From Porphyromonadaceae bacterium COT-184 OH4590 (GTDB taxonomy: Bacteria; Bacteroidota; Bacteroidia; Bacteroidales; Paludibacteraceae): a stretch of 33,397 nt of DNA. Under the pieces are notes generated by a model that saw only the letters and a program-made list of their open reading frames with translations, was not told the origin of the DNA and did no database searches. The stretch lies in contig JRAN01000060.1 in the NCBI GenBank assembly GCA_000768855.1, positions 1 through 33,397 of the forward strand, in the 5' to 3' direction. The number at the start of each line of letters is the position of its first letter. Position 1 is the first letter of the stretch. Made by a program: the position numbers and the translations under genes. Positions 24,784-33,112 of this stretch are shown piece by piece.

Positions 24784-24791
24784 TACCTTTG
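24784..24791 (+). promoter_or_regulatory. Promoter -7 element for tyrS-tadA
   Basis: TACCTTTG, 35 bases before the tyrS start, divergent from the tRNA promoter. The -33 element is weak. Confidence 0.55.
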
Positions 24792-24826
24792 CACAAAAAA
24801 TAGAATAACAGTATAAAGATAAGAAT

Positions 24827-26119
24827 ATGAATTTTGTAGAAGAACTCAAATGGCGTGGAATGATTCATGATATTATGCCCGGCACCGAAGAATTATTGAA
24901 GAGAGAGAAAACCACAGCATATGTAGGAATAGACCCTACTGCCGATTCGTTGCATATCGGACACTTGTGCGGAGTTATGATGTTGAAACATTTTCAGCGT
25001 TGCGGACATAAACCGATAGTGTTAGTCGGTGGTGCCACCGGTATGATCGGCGACCCTTCGGGTAAATCCGAAGAACGCAATCTTCTCGATGAAAAAACTC
25101 TTAGACACAATCAGGAATCTATCAAAAATCAACTTAAAAAATTTCTTAACTTTGAGCAGAATGAGGCAAACTCTGCCGAAATGGTAAACAATTACGACTG
25201 GACAAAGGATATAACTTTCCTCGAATTTGCTCGCAATATCGGCAAACACATAACAGTCAATTATATGATGGGCAAAGATTCTGTAAAAAAACGTTTTAGT
25301 GGCGAGTCGTCGGCAGGAATGAGTTTTACGGAATTTACCTATCAACTTTTGCAGGGTTTCGACTTTTTGCATCTGTATCGTGAAAAAAACTGTAAACTCC
25401 AAATGGGAGGCTCCGACCAATGGGGTAATATAACCACAGGCACAGAACTTATTCGTCGTATCGAACAAGGAGAAGCTTTCGGGCTTACCTGTCCGCTTAT
25501 AACAAAATCCGATGGCTCTAAGTTCGGCAAAACCGAATCTGGTAATATATGGTTGTCGCCCGAATATACTTCGCCCTACAAATTCTACCAGTTTTGGCTC
25601 AACACAGCCGACGAAGATGCCGAAAGATACATCAAAATATTTACGGAATTGGGACAAAACGAAATTCACAGCCTTATCAAGGCTCATCGCCAAGCACCAC
25701 ACGAACGCAAATTACAACGTCGCTTAGCCGAAGAGGTAACCGTTATGGTGCATTCCAAAGAGGCGTTACAGTCGGCAATAGAGGCATCGGAGATACTTTT
25801 TGGCAATGCTACCAAAGAGTTGTTGCTCAATACAGACGAACAGACTTTGCTATCTATATTTGAGGGCGTACCACAGTTTACAATCGATAAAAGCATTCTT
25901 AACCAAGGTGTTGCTCCGCTGACACTTCTTGTCGAACTCACAAAGATATTTCCTTCCAAAGGCGAAGCCCGCAAAATGATACAAGCCAATGGTCTCAGTC
26001 TCAACAAAGAGAAGTTTACCGACATAGAAACTCTACTAACCACAGCCAATTTGATAAAGGATAGGTATATGTTGTTTCAAAAGGGCAAGAAAAACTACTT
26101 CTGTGTGATAGCAAAATGA
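24827..26119 (+). CDS. tyrS: Tyrosyl-tRNA synthetase
   Basis: 430 residues, the normal length for the bacterial enzyme. Class I synthetase charging tRNA-Tyr. HIGH motif at 43-46 (SLHIGHLCG), tyrosine-binding [23 protein letters not shown], and the KMSKS equivalent KFGKT at 232-236 as in other TyrRS. The C-terminal S4 RNA-binding domain is visible in [19 protein letters not shown] and following residues. Its stop overlaps the start of tadA (ATGA), so the two are translationally coupled. Confidence 0.97.
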   Translation: MNFVEELKWRGMIHDIMPGTEELLKREKTTAYVGIDPTADSLHIGHLCGVMMLKHFQRCGHKPIVLVGGATGMIGDPSGKSEERNLLDEKTLRHNQESIKNQLKKFLNFEQNEANSAEMVNNYDWTKDITFLEFARNIGKHITVNYMMGKDSVKKRFSGESSAGMSFTEFTYQLLQGFDFLHLYREKNCKLQMGGSDQWGNITTGTELIRRIEQGEAFGLTCPLITKSDGSKFGKTESGNIWLSPEYTSPYKFYQFWLNTADEDAERYIKIFTELGQNEIHSLIKAHRQAPHERKLQRRLAEEVTVMVHSKEALQSAIEASEILFGNATKELLLNTDEQTLLSIFEGVPQFTIDKSILNQGVAPLTLLVELTKIFPSKGEARKMIQANGLSLNKEKFTDIETLLTTANLIKDRYMLFQKGKKNYFCVIAK

Positions 26120-26547
26120 CCGACCAATATTTTATGCAACAAGCCTTTAAGGAGGCTTGTTATGCTTTTGAGAAGGGCGAAATACCTGTAGGTGCTGTTA
26201 TTGTATGCGAAGACACTATCGTTGCCCGTGCTCATAACCTTACCGAGAGTCTTACCGATGTTACGGCTCACGCCGAAATGCAGGCGATAACATCTGCGGC
26301 AAGTTATCTTGGAGGCAAATATCTTAACAACTGCACTCTATACGTTACCCTCGAACCCTGTGTGATGTGTGCCGGGGCATTGGGTTGGGCTCAAATTGGG
26401 CGAATAGTATTTGGCGCCAAAGACGAAAAAGGAGGATTCCGTCGATTTGCCCCTCAGTCGATACATCCCAAGACGCTGGTTGTTAGCGGAGTAATGGAGA
26501 AAGAGTGTTCGGAAATACTTAAAAGATTTTTCGCTAAAAAACGATAA
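26116..26547 (+). CDS. tadA: tRNA-specific adenosine deaminase (TadA-type)
   Basis: 143 residues. Zinc deaminase that converts A34 to inosine in tRNA-Arg(ACG). The zinc site is complete: His52 and the proton-shuttling Glu54 in TAHAEMQAI, and Cys82/Cys85 in [19 protein letters not shown] and the C-terminal aromatic and basic residues fit TadA; related guanine or cytosine deaminases cannot be fully excluded. The ATG overlaps the tyrS stop by four bases, joining two tRNA-function genes in one transcript. Convergent with the AI-2E family gene 41 bases on. Confidence 0.9.
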   Translation: MTDQYFMQQAFKEACYAFEKGEIPVGAVIVCEDTIVARAHNLTESLTDVTAHAEMQAITSAASYLGGKYLNNCTLYVTLEPCVMCAGALGWAQIGRIVFGAKDEKGGFRRFAPQSIHPKTLVVSGVMEKECSEILKRFFAKKR

Positions 26548-26588
26548 TCAAATAGCACATCCAAAGCCAATAGCATTTATACACAAAA

Positions 26589-27680
26589 CTAAGCATTGTC
26601 CATAACCTGCTCGTTGCCAATGACAAAACGTTTGTAATAAGACAGAGCAATAGTAGTGAAAGGCAGAGCTATTATAAGCCCCAAAAAGCCAAACAATACT
26701 CCAAATATTGATAGCGAAAGCAATATGATAGCGGGACTAAGACCCATATTTTTCCCCATAATCTTGGGCACCAAAAACATATCTGTAGATACTTGGATAA
26801 TGATAAAGACTATCAAAACACCCAAAAGCATTACGAATAGGCTACTGTTGGTCTCTACGCTATTCAAAAAAGCAAAGAATATCACAGGAATAAACCCAAA
26901 AGAATGCAGATAAGGTACTATGCTTAGCACACCTATCAGAATGCCCATAATTATTGCCATTGGAAGCCCTATGATAGAAAAACCTATACAGTATAAAACT
27001 CCTACAATAAGGCATATAAGAGCCTGTCCGCGAAAGTACTGATTCATTGCCGAAGAGAGTTCGCCCTGTAATTCTGAGGCAAATCTGCGGTATTTGAGGG
27101 GGAACATTTTTATAAGATTTTTGCTTAGCTTTTCGTATTCATTCAATATAAATACTAAATATAGAAATACTATGAATATTGATATTATCGTAAGCAATAG
27201 CTGCCATACACTCGATATAAGCCCCCAAAACTGCGGCAAAAGCATACCCATAATAGCATTAAGTGTATCCAGTGATATGAGTTGCTCGTAGTTGACCGCC
27301 TCGAAGTATTGTTGGAGGTTTTTTAGGATTATCTCATTTACAAAGGGATAGTTGCCAAGGTCTTCGAGGTAGCTGATGAGCATAGGGATAACTTTTGCCA
27401 TTTCGTGATATATCATAGGAAGTATCAAAGCACATGACCCAATAATAATACCAAATATAAATAACAGTGCCAATACAATGGAGAGTATACGGTTTTTTAC
27501 TCGCAACTTATATTGTATAAAACATACCAAAGGATATATTAGGTAAGCTATAAACCACCCTATTACAAAGGGCAGTAGTACACCGGAGAGATTTTTTATA
27601 ATAAAAAAAACGCCTATTATTACCAAAACCCTTATTACAAGCCTTACTGTGCTGTCGAGAGTATATTGCTGGTTTTTCAT
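26589..27680 (-). CDS. AI-2E family (UPF0118/PerM) transporter
   Basis: 363 residues with about eight predicted membrane segments: a pair near residues 12-55, one at about 62-88, a hydrophilic stretch of about 90-145, then a cluster from about 150 to the end. LLPFVIGWFIAYLIYPLV near the start and the Pro/Gly-rich LGLIIALPFTTIALSYYKRF at the end are typical of the family. Proposed substrates include autoinducer-2 and, in other members, sodium or pH-linked export; sequence does not decide. A TAATTTTG element (minus strand, 27711-27718) lies 31 bases upstream. Confidence 0.88.
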   Translation of the reverse strand: MKNQQYTLDSTVRLVIRVLVIIGVFFIIKNLSGVLLPFVIGWFIAYLIYPLVCFIQYKLRVKNRILSIVLALLFIFGIIIGSCALILPMIYHEMAKVIPMLISYLEDLGNYPFVNEIILKNLQQYFEAVNYEQLISLDTLNAIMGMLLPQFWGLISSVWQLLLTIISIFIVFLYLVFILNEYEKLSKNLIKMFPLKYRRFASELQGELSSAMNQYFRGQALICLIVGVLYCIGFSIIGLPMAIIMGILIGVLSIVPYLHSFGFIPVIFFAFLNSVETNSSLFVMLLGVLIVFIIIQVSTDMFLVPKIMGKNMGLSPAIILLSLSIFGVLFGFLGLIIALPFTTIALSYYKRFVIGNEQVMDNA

Positions 27681-27728
27681 AAAAAAAAATATTTTAATAT
27701 AATAGTATTACAAAATTACAATGTTTTT

Positions 27729-29177
27729 TCAATATGCATGTTTTTGTTTTTTTATCGCAATCAACATCATAAACATCAGCAGTCCGTTTATTAAAAGAAG
27801 TTCGTAACCGAATTTGTAGTTGAACCAATAACGGAAACCGATAGAGATAAGATATGTGAATATTGGCGAAAGTATAGCTACGATTGGTAACAAGTGGTCG
27901 CGAATTTGCCATTTGGTAAACAACCCGAAAGCAAACAGTCCCAAAAGCGGTCCGTAGGCATAGCCGACGATAGTGTAAATAGTGTCGAGCAGGTTTTGAT
28001 TTTTGATACTATCAAACATCATTATCACGGCAACAAATACTACACAGGTAGCAAAATATATTATTTGCCTTATTTTGACCGATTTAGATGTGTTGTCATT
28101 ATATTGTAGTATATCGACAAAAAATATGGTAGCAATACTTGTCATAGCAGAGTCTGCAGAGTTGAATGTAGCAGCAATGATACCTATCATAAACATAACT
28201 GCAACAATGGGTGTAAAGTAGTCGGCAGCAAACATTGGTACAATAGAGTTGAGATTATCGGGTAGGGTAATACCATTGTTTGTGCTATAAATGGACATCA
28301 GAGCGCCAAGAGTTAGCAGTAGCAGGTTGAATGGAACAAAGCAACTACCGTAAGCAATCATATTTTTTTGTGCCTCTCGCAGATTGCGACACGACAATGT
28401 AGTCTGCATCATATCTTGCGAAAGTCCTGTCATTACTATGACCACAAACACTCCGCTAAAAAACTGCTTAAAGAAATTTTTGTCACTCACAAAATCTGTC
28501 AGCACAAAAGTACGACTTAGCGGACTATCCCACACAGACAGTACTGCTTCTGAAGCCGAAAACCCGAGTAAGCCCACTATCCCGACCAACATAAGCACAA
28601 TAGTAACAAAGAGTACCAACGACTGAAGAGCATCGGTAAATACTATTGTTTTGATACCGCCCCTAAATGTATATAGCCATATCATTGCTACACATATAGT
28701 TGTTGATAAGCCGACAGGAATATCCCACGCCGAAAAGATAAATTTCTGCAATACCAAAACAGCCACATATAGCTTTGACGATGATGTTATTATTTTTGAT
28801 ATAATAAAAAACCACGCTCCGGTCTTATGAGTATATCGACCAAAACGGTTTTGCAGATAACCATAGATAGAGGTTAGATTGTTGTGATAGAAAATAGGTA
28901 ACAGTACTACTGCAACCACCACATAACCAACCACAAACCCCAAGCACATCTGCAAATATGTAAAGCCCGAATCCTGAACCATAGCAGGTACAGCTACAAG
29001 TGAGATGCCCGATACCGATGAGCCAATCATACCAAATGCAACAATATACCATTTAGACCTACGCGATGCAACAAAAAAGTCGCTGTTGCTACTGCTATTG
29101 CGAGATGTAAATGCCGAAAAAAGCATTAAAATACCAAAATAGGCTAATATCACTAATATTACGGTCGAAGGAGACAT
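27729..29177 (-). CDS. Sodium:solute symporter (SSS family)
   Basis: 482 residues with about 13 hydrophobic segments, the LeuT-like fold of the family. SSVSGISLVAVPAMVQDSGFT, split as SSVSGISLVAVP and then the amphipathic loop, matches the unwound first helix; TFRGGIKTIVFTDALQSLV and TGLSQDMMQTTLSCRN are family signatures, and AATFNSADSAMTSIATIF holds the serine-rich sodium site. The substrate of this subgroup (sugars, sialic acid, proline, others) cannot be read. Own promoter element (TACTTTTG, minus strand 29229-29236), divergent from the threonine dehydrogenase gene. Confidence 0.92.
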   Translation of the reverse strand: MSPSTVILVILAYFGILMLFSAFTSRNSSSNSDFFVASRRSKWYIVAFGMIGSSVSGISLVAVPAMVQDSGFTYLQMCLGFVVGYVVVAVVLLPIFYHNNLTSIYGYLQNRFGRYTHKTGAWFFIISKIITSSSKLYVAVLVLQKFIFSAWDIPVGLSTTICVAMIWLYTFRGGIKTIVFTDALQSLVLFVTIVLMLVGIVGLLGFSASEAVLSVWDSPLSRTFVLTDFVSDKNFFKQFFSGVFVVIVMTGLSQDMMQTTLSCRNLREAQKNMIAYGSCFVPFNLLLLTLGALMSIYSTNNGITLPDNLNSIVPMFAADYFTPIVAVMFMIGIIAATFNSADSAMTSIATIFFVDILQYNDNTSKSVKIRQIIYFATCVVFVAVIMMFDSIKNQNLLDTIYTIVGYAYGPLLGLFAFGLFTKWQIRDHLLPIVAILSPIFTYLISIGFRYWFNYKFGYELLLINGLLMFMMLIAIKKQKHAY

Positions 29178-29228
29178 TGCTTTGTATTAATGTGATGATT
29201 TTAAAAATCAGCATTTATTTTTATTTTG

Positions 29229-29236
29229 CAAAAGTA
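29229..29236 (-). promoter_or_regulatory. Promoter -7 element for the symporter
   Basis: TACTTTTG on the minus strand, 52 bases before the start codon. No clear -33 element. Confidence 0.45.
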
Positions 29237-29271
29237 ATCAAAAAATATACTGTAAATAATTTAAATTGTAT

Positions 29272-29279
29272 TAATTTTG
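29272..29279 (+). promoter_or_regulatory. Promoter -7 element for the threonine dehydrogenase
   Basis: TAATTTTG, 31 bases before the start codon, divergent from the symporter promoter. Confidence 0.45.
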
Positions 29280-29309
29280 CACTCAAAAAAATTATCTTAT
29301 TTATAAACA

Positions 29310-30266
29310 ATGAAGAAAATATTGGTTTTGGGAGCGGGAGGGCAGATTGGCTCTGAGCTTACAATGAAGTTGCGAGAAGTTTATGGTAATGGCAATGTGG
29401 TAGCTACCGATTTGGTGCCGGAACGCCTTACTCAAGAGATACAAGAGAGTGGAGTATGTTTGCCTTGCGACGCTACGGATGCGAACCAGATAGCAAAAAT
29501 AGTATCGGATTATAAGATAGACAGCATCTACAATCTGGTTGCAATACTTTCGGCTACTGCCGAAAAAAATCCTATGTTGGGATGGAATATAGGTATGGGT
29601 GCTTTGTTGAATTGTTTGGAAGTTGCTCGCGAATATAAAGCTGCATTATTTACGCCATCGTCTATAGGAGCTTTTGGTCCTGATACTCCGCTTGACAATA
29701 CTCCACAGGATACTATTCAGCGACCCAAAACGATATATGGTGTAACCAAAGTTGCCGGCGAATTGCTCTCCGACTACTATTACGAACGTTTCGGAGTGGA
29801 CACACGTTCGCTTCGCTTTCCCGGACTTATATCGAATGTTTGCCCTCCGGGAGGCGGTACTACCGATTATGCAGTGGATATATATTATGCTGCCGTAAAA
29901 GGTGAAGATTTTGAATGTCCGCTCAAAAAAGGGACATTACTTGATATGATGTATATGCCCGATGCTATTGATGCGGCGATAAATCTTATGGAAGCAGACG
30001 CTTCGAAATTAATTCATCGCAACTCATTTAATGTAACAGCAATGCACTTTGACCCTGAGGCTATCTATGCCGAGATACGTAAGCATAAACCTAATTTCGT
30101 AATGACATATAAACCTGACGAGTTGAAACAAAAGATAGCAGACGCTTGGCCCAATTATATGGATGATTCTTGTGCGAGAGCAGAATGGGGCTTTAGTCCG
30201 AAATATGATTTAGAAAAAATGACGGTTGACATGTTGGATAAACTTGCAAAAAGACTTTTGAAGTAA
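29310..30266 (+). CDS. L-threonine 3-dehydrogenase, short-chain (SDR) type
   Basis: 318 residues. Oxidises L-threonine to 2-amino-3-ketobutyrate, the first step of threonine breakdown to glycine. Extended SDR: NAD motif GAGGQIG at 8-14, TPSSIGAFGP around 115-124 with the catalytic Ser, and YGVTK (Tyr143, Lys147). Residues typical of the SDR-type threonine dehydrogenase rather than UDP-glucose epimerases are RFPGLIS, PPGGGTTDYAVDIYYAAV, MYMPDAIDAAINLM and WPNYMDDSCARAEWGF. Kbl, the usual partner that cleaves the product, is not in the window. A UDP-sugar epimerase is the main alternative but less likely. Confidence 0.88.
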   Translation: MKKILVLGAGGQIGSELTMKLREVYGNGNVVATDLVPERLTQEIQESGVCLPCDATDANQIAKIVSDYKIDSIYNLVAILSATAEKNPMLGWNIGMGALLNCLEVAREYKAALFTPSSIGAFGPDTPLDNTPQDTIQRPKTIYGVTKVAGELLSDYYYERFGVDTRSLRFPGLISNVCPPGGGTTDYAVDIYYAAVKGEDFECPLKKGTLLDMMYMPDAIDAAINLMEADASKLIHRNSFNVTAMHFDPEAIYAEIRKHKPNFVMTYKPDELKQKIADAWPNYMDDSCARAEWGFSPKYDLEKMTVDMLDKLAKRLLK

Positions 30267-30283
30267 AAAAGTAGAAAAAATAT

Positions 30284-30314
30284 TTTGTAATTGAAAAAAA
30301 AAGTATTACCTTTG
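30284..30314 (+). promoter_or_regulatory. Promoter of tRNA-Asp
   Basis: TTTG (30284-30287), 19 bases, TACCTTTG (30307-30314), 23 bases before the tRNA. Consensus match. Confidence 0.8.
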
Positions 30315-30337
30315 CAATCTCAAAAAAGACCAGAAAC

Positions 30338-30411
30338 GGTGTGGTAGTTCAGCTGGTTAGAATACCTGCCTGTCACGCAGGGGGTCGCGGGTTCGAGTCC
30401 CGTCCATACCG
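30338..30411 (+). tRNA. tRNA-Asp (anticodon GUC)
   Basis: 74 bases. Acceptor GGTGTGG pairs with CCATACC (one G-U), discriminator G as required for tRNA-Asp. Anticodon stem CTGCC/GGGGG-type arm around GTC (loop TGTCACG), T loop GGTTCGAGTCC. CCA is not encoded. The ORF that overlaps it on the same strand (30341-30607) is not a gene. Confidence 0.93.
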
Positions 30412-30447
30412 CAAAGAGCCTAAGACAAAAGGCAACAAAAGAAAGAC

Positions 30448-30480
30448 AAGCCTTTCAAGTTCACTGAATTTGAAGGGCTT
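30448..30480 (+). terminator. Terminator after tRNA-Asp
   Basis: AAGCCTTTCAA (30448-30458) pairs with 30470-30480 (one wobble), with inner pairs closing an ACT loop, then TTTTT. It lies 36 bases after the tRNA. Confidence 0.8.
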
Positions 30481-30580
30481 TTTCTATGTGTTTTATCTTA
30501 GTCGACCGTTGAGGAAACTTTTGATTTTTATTTATCCCCTAATGGGAATCAATGTTATCGGAAGAATGGAATTTGATATG

Positions 30581-30612
30581 TTGGGTATTTGTTGGTATAT
30601 ATTGTAATTTTG
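30581..30612 (+). promoter_or_regulatory. Promoter of the AraC-family gene
   Basis: TTG (30581-30583), 21 bases, TAATTTTG (30605-30612). It lies inside the longest reading frame of the AraC gene and so argues for the downstream GTG start at 30631. Confidence 0.5.
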
Positions 30613-30630
30613 CAAGAAAAACACTTTCAA

Positions 30631-31416
30631 GTGAAAATCTATAAAATTAGCGACATATTAGACAATACCGAGCCGGTACAGCATTATATCGGCATTTTTG
30701 AAGAGACGCCGGACGCAGATATTGAATGGCCTCACAGACACAATTTTTATTCAATCGTCTGGTTTACTCAAGGAAAAGGGCTTAATGTTATTGACTTTGA
30801 AGAATACGAAATTTGCCCTCAGCGAATTTTTACCACAAATCCTCGACAAATCCATAACTGGGAATATTCTGCTGAGACACAGGGTTATTTCATCTTGATG
30901 GAAACGTCTTTTGCTCAACAGTATAATATTGATTTTTCCACTCCCTACCGGGATATTGACAAAGAGGAAATCTCTTTTATGGAGGCTGTTTTGAAGAAAA
31001 TGCTTGCGGAAGAGGATAAGCAAAAGCAGGAGATAGCCATTTCCTATTTTATTTCTTTGCTTAAGAAAGGGAGTGCTATTTATAGGAGTCAGGATACCTT
31101 GATTTTTAAGTACAAAAAACTACTTATGGAAAATATCCATACGAATCTACCCATAACAGCCTATTCCGAACGATTGAAAACAACTCCTGAGACACTAAGT
31201 GAACTATGCAAAGTGCAAACGGGGCTTTCAGCCAAGCAGTTGCAGTTGGATATGAAAATAACCGAAGCCAAAAGATTATTGTTATACACCTCTCTGAACA
31301 TCAATGAAATCGCTTTTAAATTAGGATTCGAAGACAACTCTTATTTTGCAAAAATATTCCGACAGAAAACATCTTTCTCTCCAACTGCTTTCCAAAAGAA
31401 ATATAGAAATACTTAA
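30631..31416 (+). CDS. AraC-family transcriptional regulator
   Basis: 261 residues from the GTG at 30631; the frame is open back to an ATG at 30589, but the likely promoter -7 element (30605-30612) overlaps that longer start, and no other in-frame ATG precedes the conserved region. The N-terminal half is a cupin-like sensor (WPHRHNFYSIVWFTQGKGLN, split as WPHRHNFYSIVWF and TQGKGLNVIDF; then NPRQIHNWEY). The C-terminal 100 residues carry two helix-turn-helix motifs, the second in LNINEIAFKLGFEDNSYFAK followed by IFRQKTSFSPTAFQKKY. Ligand and targets unknown. It converges on the repeated membrane-protein cassettes, ending 30 bases before the last small ORF. Confidence 0.9.
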   Translation: MKIYKISDILDNTEPVQHYIGIFEETPDADIEWPHRHNFYSIVWFTQGKGLNVIDFEEYEICPQRIFTTNPRQIHNWEYSAETQGYFILMETSFAQQYNIDFSTPYRDIDKEEISFMEAVLKKMLAEEDKQKQEIAISYFISLLKKGSAIYRSQDTLIFKYKKLLMENIHTNLPITAYSERLKTTPETLSELCKVQTGLSAKQLQLDMKITEAKRLLLYTSLNINEIAFKLGFEDNSYFAKIFRQKTSFSPTAFQKKYRNT

Positions 31417-31446
31417 GTGAACAAAAACAAGAACCTTTTTCATAAA

Positions 31447-31545
31447 CTAATAGTTTTCTGTTATCACATTAATAGCAGCTCTTGCTTGGGCCTCTTCATT
31501 CTGCATCGCTTCTATATAGTCCTGCAGTTCGTCTTTAATAAACAT
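31447..31545 (-). CDS. Small ORF of the repeated cassette, copy C
   Basis: 32 residues, beginning MFIKDELQDYIEAMQNEEAQ and ending INVITENY. Nearly the same peptide is encoded before membrane-protein copy 2 (33006-33104). Acidic, Glu/Gln/Ala-rich and predicted helical, no signal peptide. It starts 8 bases after the stop of membrane-protein copy 1. No membrane gene follows it, so this is the truncated or terminal end of the array. Conservation of the reading frame between copies is the evidence for coding; function unknown. Confidence 0.5.
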   Translation of the reverse strand: MFIKDELQDYIEAMQNEEAQARAAINVITENY

Positions 31546-31553
31546 ATTAGAAA

Positions 31554-32111
31554 TCAATAAAAAAACAAACAAAAAACAAGAAAGAAAAAAGAAAGAGTGT
31601 TTATTCTTAAAAAAACATTCCGCTCGACCCCTTCATTTATTTTAAAGTATTGCATTATTCCTGCTATAGCTAAAATAAAAAAGAACATCCTCCAAAACCA
31701 ATTGGTCATAAAATAGCCCCAAATATCAAGTGCCAAGATAATTTTATTGGTAATTGGTTTCTTTGCCGAAGGTAAAAAATAGCGACTGGTCTTTTGTAAA
31801 TCTTTCTCCGATTTAAGACGGTAAAAGTAGATAGGGTCTTTAGGATGACGTTTATTATCATAAAAATCATCATCACTCCATAATAGATTCGAAAGGCCTA
31901 AAGCTTTATATTCTCTGTCATAAACTTTACCCTGATAATAAATAATATAATTTAAATTAGAGAGCGCAGTTCCTCTTATACGGTCTAATTTATATTCTTC
32001 TCCTACCGAGATTTCCACTAATTCCACATCGTTATAATATCGATATGAATAATAGAATAAGACAGAATAAAACAGAACAATAAGAATACGAGCAAAATGT
32101 ACAGGTTTCAT
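31554..32111 (-). CDS. Repeated-cassette membrane protein, copy 1
   Basis: 185 residues, not recognised. An N-terminal membrane segment (ARILIVLFYSVLFYYSY) is followed by YYNDVELVEI, a soluble middle region of about 95 residues with KDPIYFYRLKSEKDLQKTS and RYFLPSAKKP, a segment around LALDIWGYFMTNWFWRMFFF, and a final one (INTLSFFFLVFCLFFY). That suggests three membrane spans with the middle domain on one side. The middle block is almost identical in copies 2 and 3; the C-terminus matches copy 3 but not copy 2. It starts 4 bases after the broken small ORF B, implying coupled translation within a multi-gene array. Confidence 0.8.
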   Translation of the reverse strand: MKPVHFARILIVLFYSVLFYYSYRYYNDVELVEISVGEEYKLDRIRGTALSNLNYIIYYQGKVYDREYKALGLSNLLWSDDDFYDNKRHPKDPIYFYRLKSEKDLQKTSRYFLPSAKKPITNKIILALDIWGYFMTNWFWRMFFFILAIAGIMQYFKINEGVERNVFLRINTLSFFFLVFCLFFY

Positions 32112-32115
32112 AATA

Positions 32116-32253
32116 TTAATAGTTTTCTGTTATCACATTAATAGCAGCTCTTGCTTGGGCTTCTTCATTCTGCATTGCTTCTATTTAGTCTTGCAGTTCG
32201 TCTGCTATCAGCGGGTTTATAATCAATTTATATAAATAGGGCAGCAAACTCAT
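32116..32253 (-). pseudogene. Small ORF of the repeated cassette, copy B, broken by a stop
   Basis: From ATG at 32253 the frame reads MSLLPYLYKLIINPLIADEL, then Q-D and a TAA (32185-32187) exactly where copies A and C have Tyr (TAT), then IEAMQNEEAQ and INVITENY to the stop at 32116-32118. One base change thus breaks it. Its first 18 residues are hydrophobic and unlike the short MFIK start of the other copies, so the two forms may be a long membrane-inserting and a short variant. It sits between membrane-protein copies 2 and 1. Confidence 0.5.
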
Positions 32254-32266
32254 TGGCAATAAGATT

Positions 32267-33004
32267 TTAATAAAAGAATAAAGACAGGAACAACACTATA
32301 TATATAATGGCTAATATCTTAAAAAGGAATGTATCTATTTTGTCCAATAAGCTGTTTGTACGGAGGATATTATTGCTTTTTATCTTTTTGGGCTTTTTGC
32401 TTATGCTTTTTGTCTTTTTTAGCCTTTTGCTTATACTTATATATTTTTCACTCTCCGATAACTCTCCTATGGCGACAACACTACATAAACTAAACAACAT
32501 CCTCCAAAACCAATTGGTCATAAAATAGCCCCAAATATCAAGTGCCAAGATGATTTTATTGGTAATCGGCTTCTTTGCCGAAGGTAAAAAATAGCGACTG
32601 GTCTTTTGTAAATCTTTCTCCGATTTAAGACGGTAAAAATAGATGGGGTCTTTCGGCTTCTTTGCCGAAGGTAAAAAATAGCGACTGGTCTTTTGTAAAT
32701 CTTTCTCCGATTTAAGACGGTAAAAATAGATGGGGTCTTTTTGTACCATTTGATTATCCATCAAATCATTATAGTCCCATAACCAGTTTGAAAAACCTAA
32801 AGTTTTATATTCTCTATCATATATTTTTCCTTGATAATTAATAGTATAATTTTCTGTAGGATGTCTAAATCCTCCTCCTAAGTATCCTATTTCGCACTGT
32901 TTGGGAGGGATTTCCACTAATTCCACATCATTATAATATCGATATGAATAATAGACTAAGACAGAAAACAATAAAAATGTTATTATAGCTAATGGATTTT
33001 TCAT
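32267..33004 (-). CDS. Repeated-cassette membrane protein, copy 2, with internal duplication
   Basis: 245 residues. Same N-terminal span and YYNDVELVEI as copy 1, then a diverged stretch and the block KDPIYFYRLKSEKDLQKTS plus RYFLPSAKKP twice in tandem, caused by a perfect 87-bp duplication (32567-32740) that keeps the frame. LALDIWGYFMTNWFWRM follows, but the C-terminal 75 residues differ completely from copies 1 and 3: a Lys/Ser-rich cytoplasmic-looking part (ISKRLKKTKSISKKPKKIKS) and a last hydrophobic segment ending LFLSLFFY. Starts one base after the stop of small ORF A. Function unknown. Confidence 0.8.
   Translation of the reverse strand: MKNPLAIITFLLFSVLVYYSYRYYNDVELVEIPPKQCEIGYLGGGFRHPTENYTINYQGKIYDREYKTLGFSNWLWDYNDLMDNQMVQKDPIYFYRLKSEKDLQKTSRYFLPSAKKPKDPIYFYRLKSEKDLQKTSRYFLPSAKKPITNKIILALDIWGYFMTNWFWRMLFSLCSVVAIGELSESEKYISISKRLKKTKSISKKPKKIKSNNILRTNSLLDKIDTFLFKILAIIYIVLFLSLFFY
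32567..32740. repeat. Perfect 87-bp tandem duplication
   Basis: 32567-32653 and 32654-32740 are identical base for base. Each unit is 29 codons of the membrane protein. A small dyad, TTCGGC...GCCGAA, spans the junction, a possible cause of slippage. Copies 1 and 3 have one unit as far as visible. Confidence 0.95.
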
Positions 33005-33005
33005 C

Positions 33006-33104
33006 TTAATAGTTTTCTGTTATCACATTAATACCTGCCCTGGCTTTGGCTTCTTCATTCTGCATTGCTTCTATATAGTCTTGCAATTCGTCTTTAATAA
33101 ACAT
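33006..33104 (-). CDS. Small ORF of the repeated cassette, copy A
   Basis: 32 residues, MFIKDELQDYIEAMQNEEAK to INVITENY, differing from copy C at two positions (Lys for Gln, Gly for Ala). It starts 8 bases after membrane-protein copy 3 and stops one base before the start of copy 2, so it is embedded tightly between the two. Substitutions without frame loss favour a translated peptide. Function unknown. Confidence 0.55.
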   Translation of the reverse strand: MFIKDELQDYIEAMQNEEAKARAGINVITENY

Positions 33105-33112
33105 ATTAGAAA

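Noticed and set aside
30341-30607. 88-residue ORF on the plus strand
   Set aside because: It begins inside tRNA-Asp and runs through its terminator.
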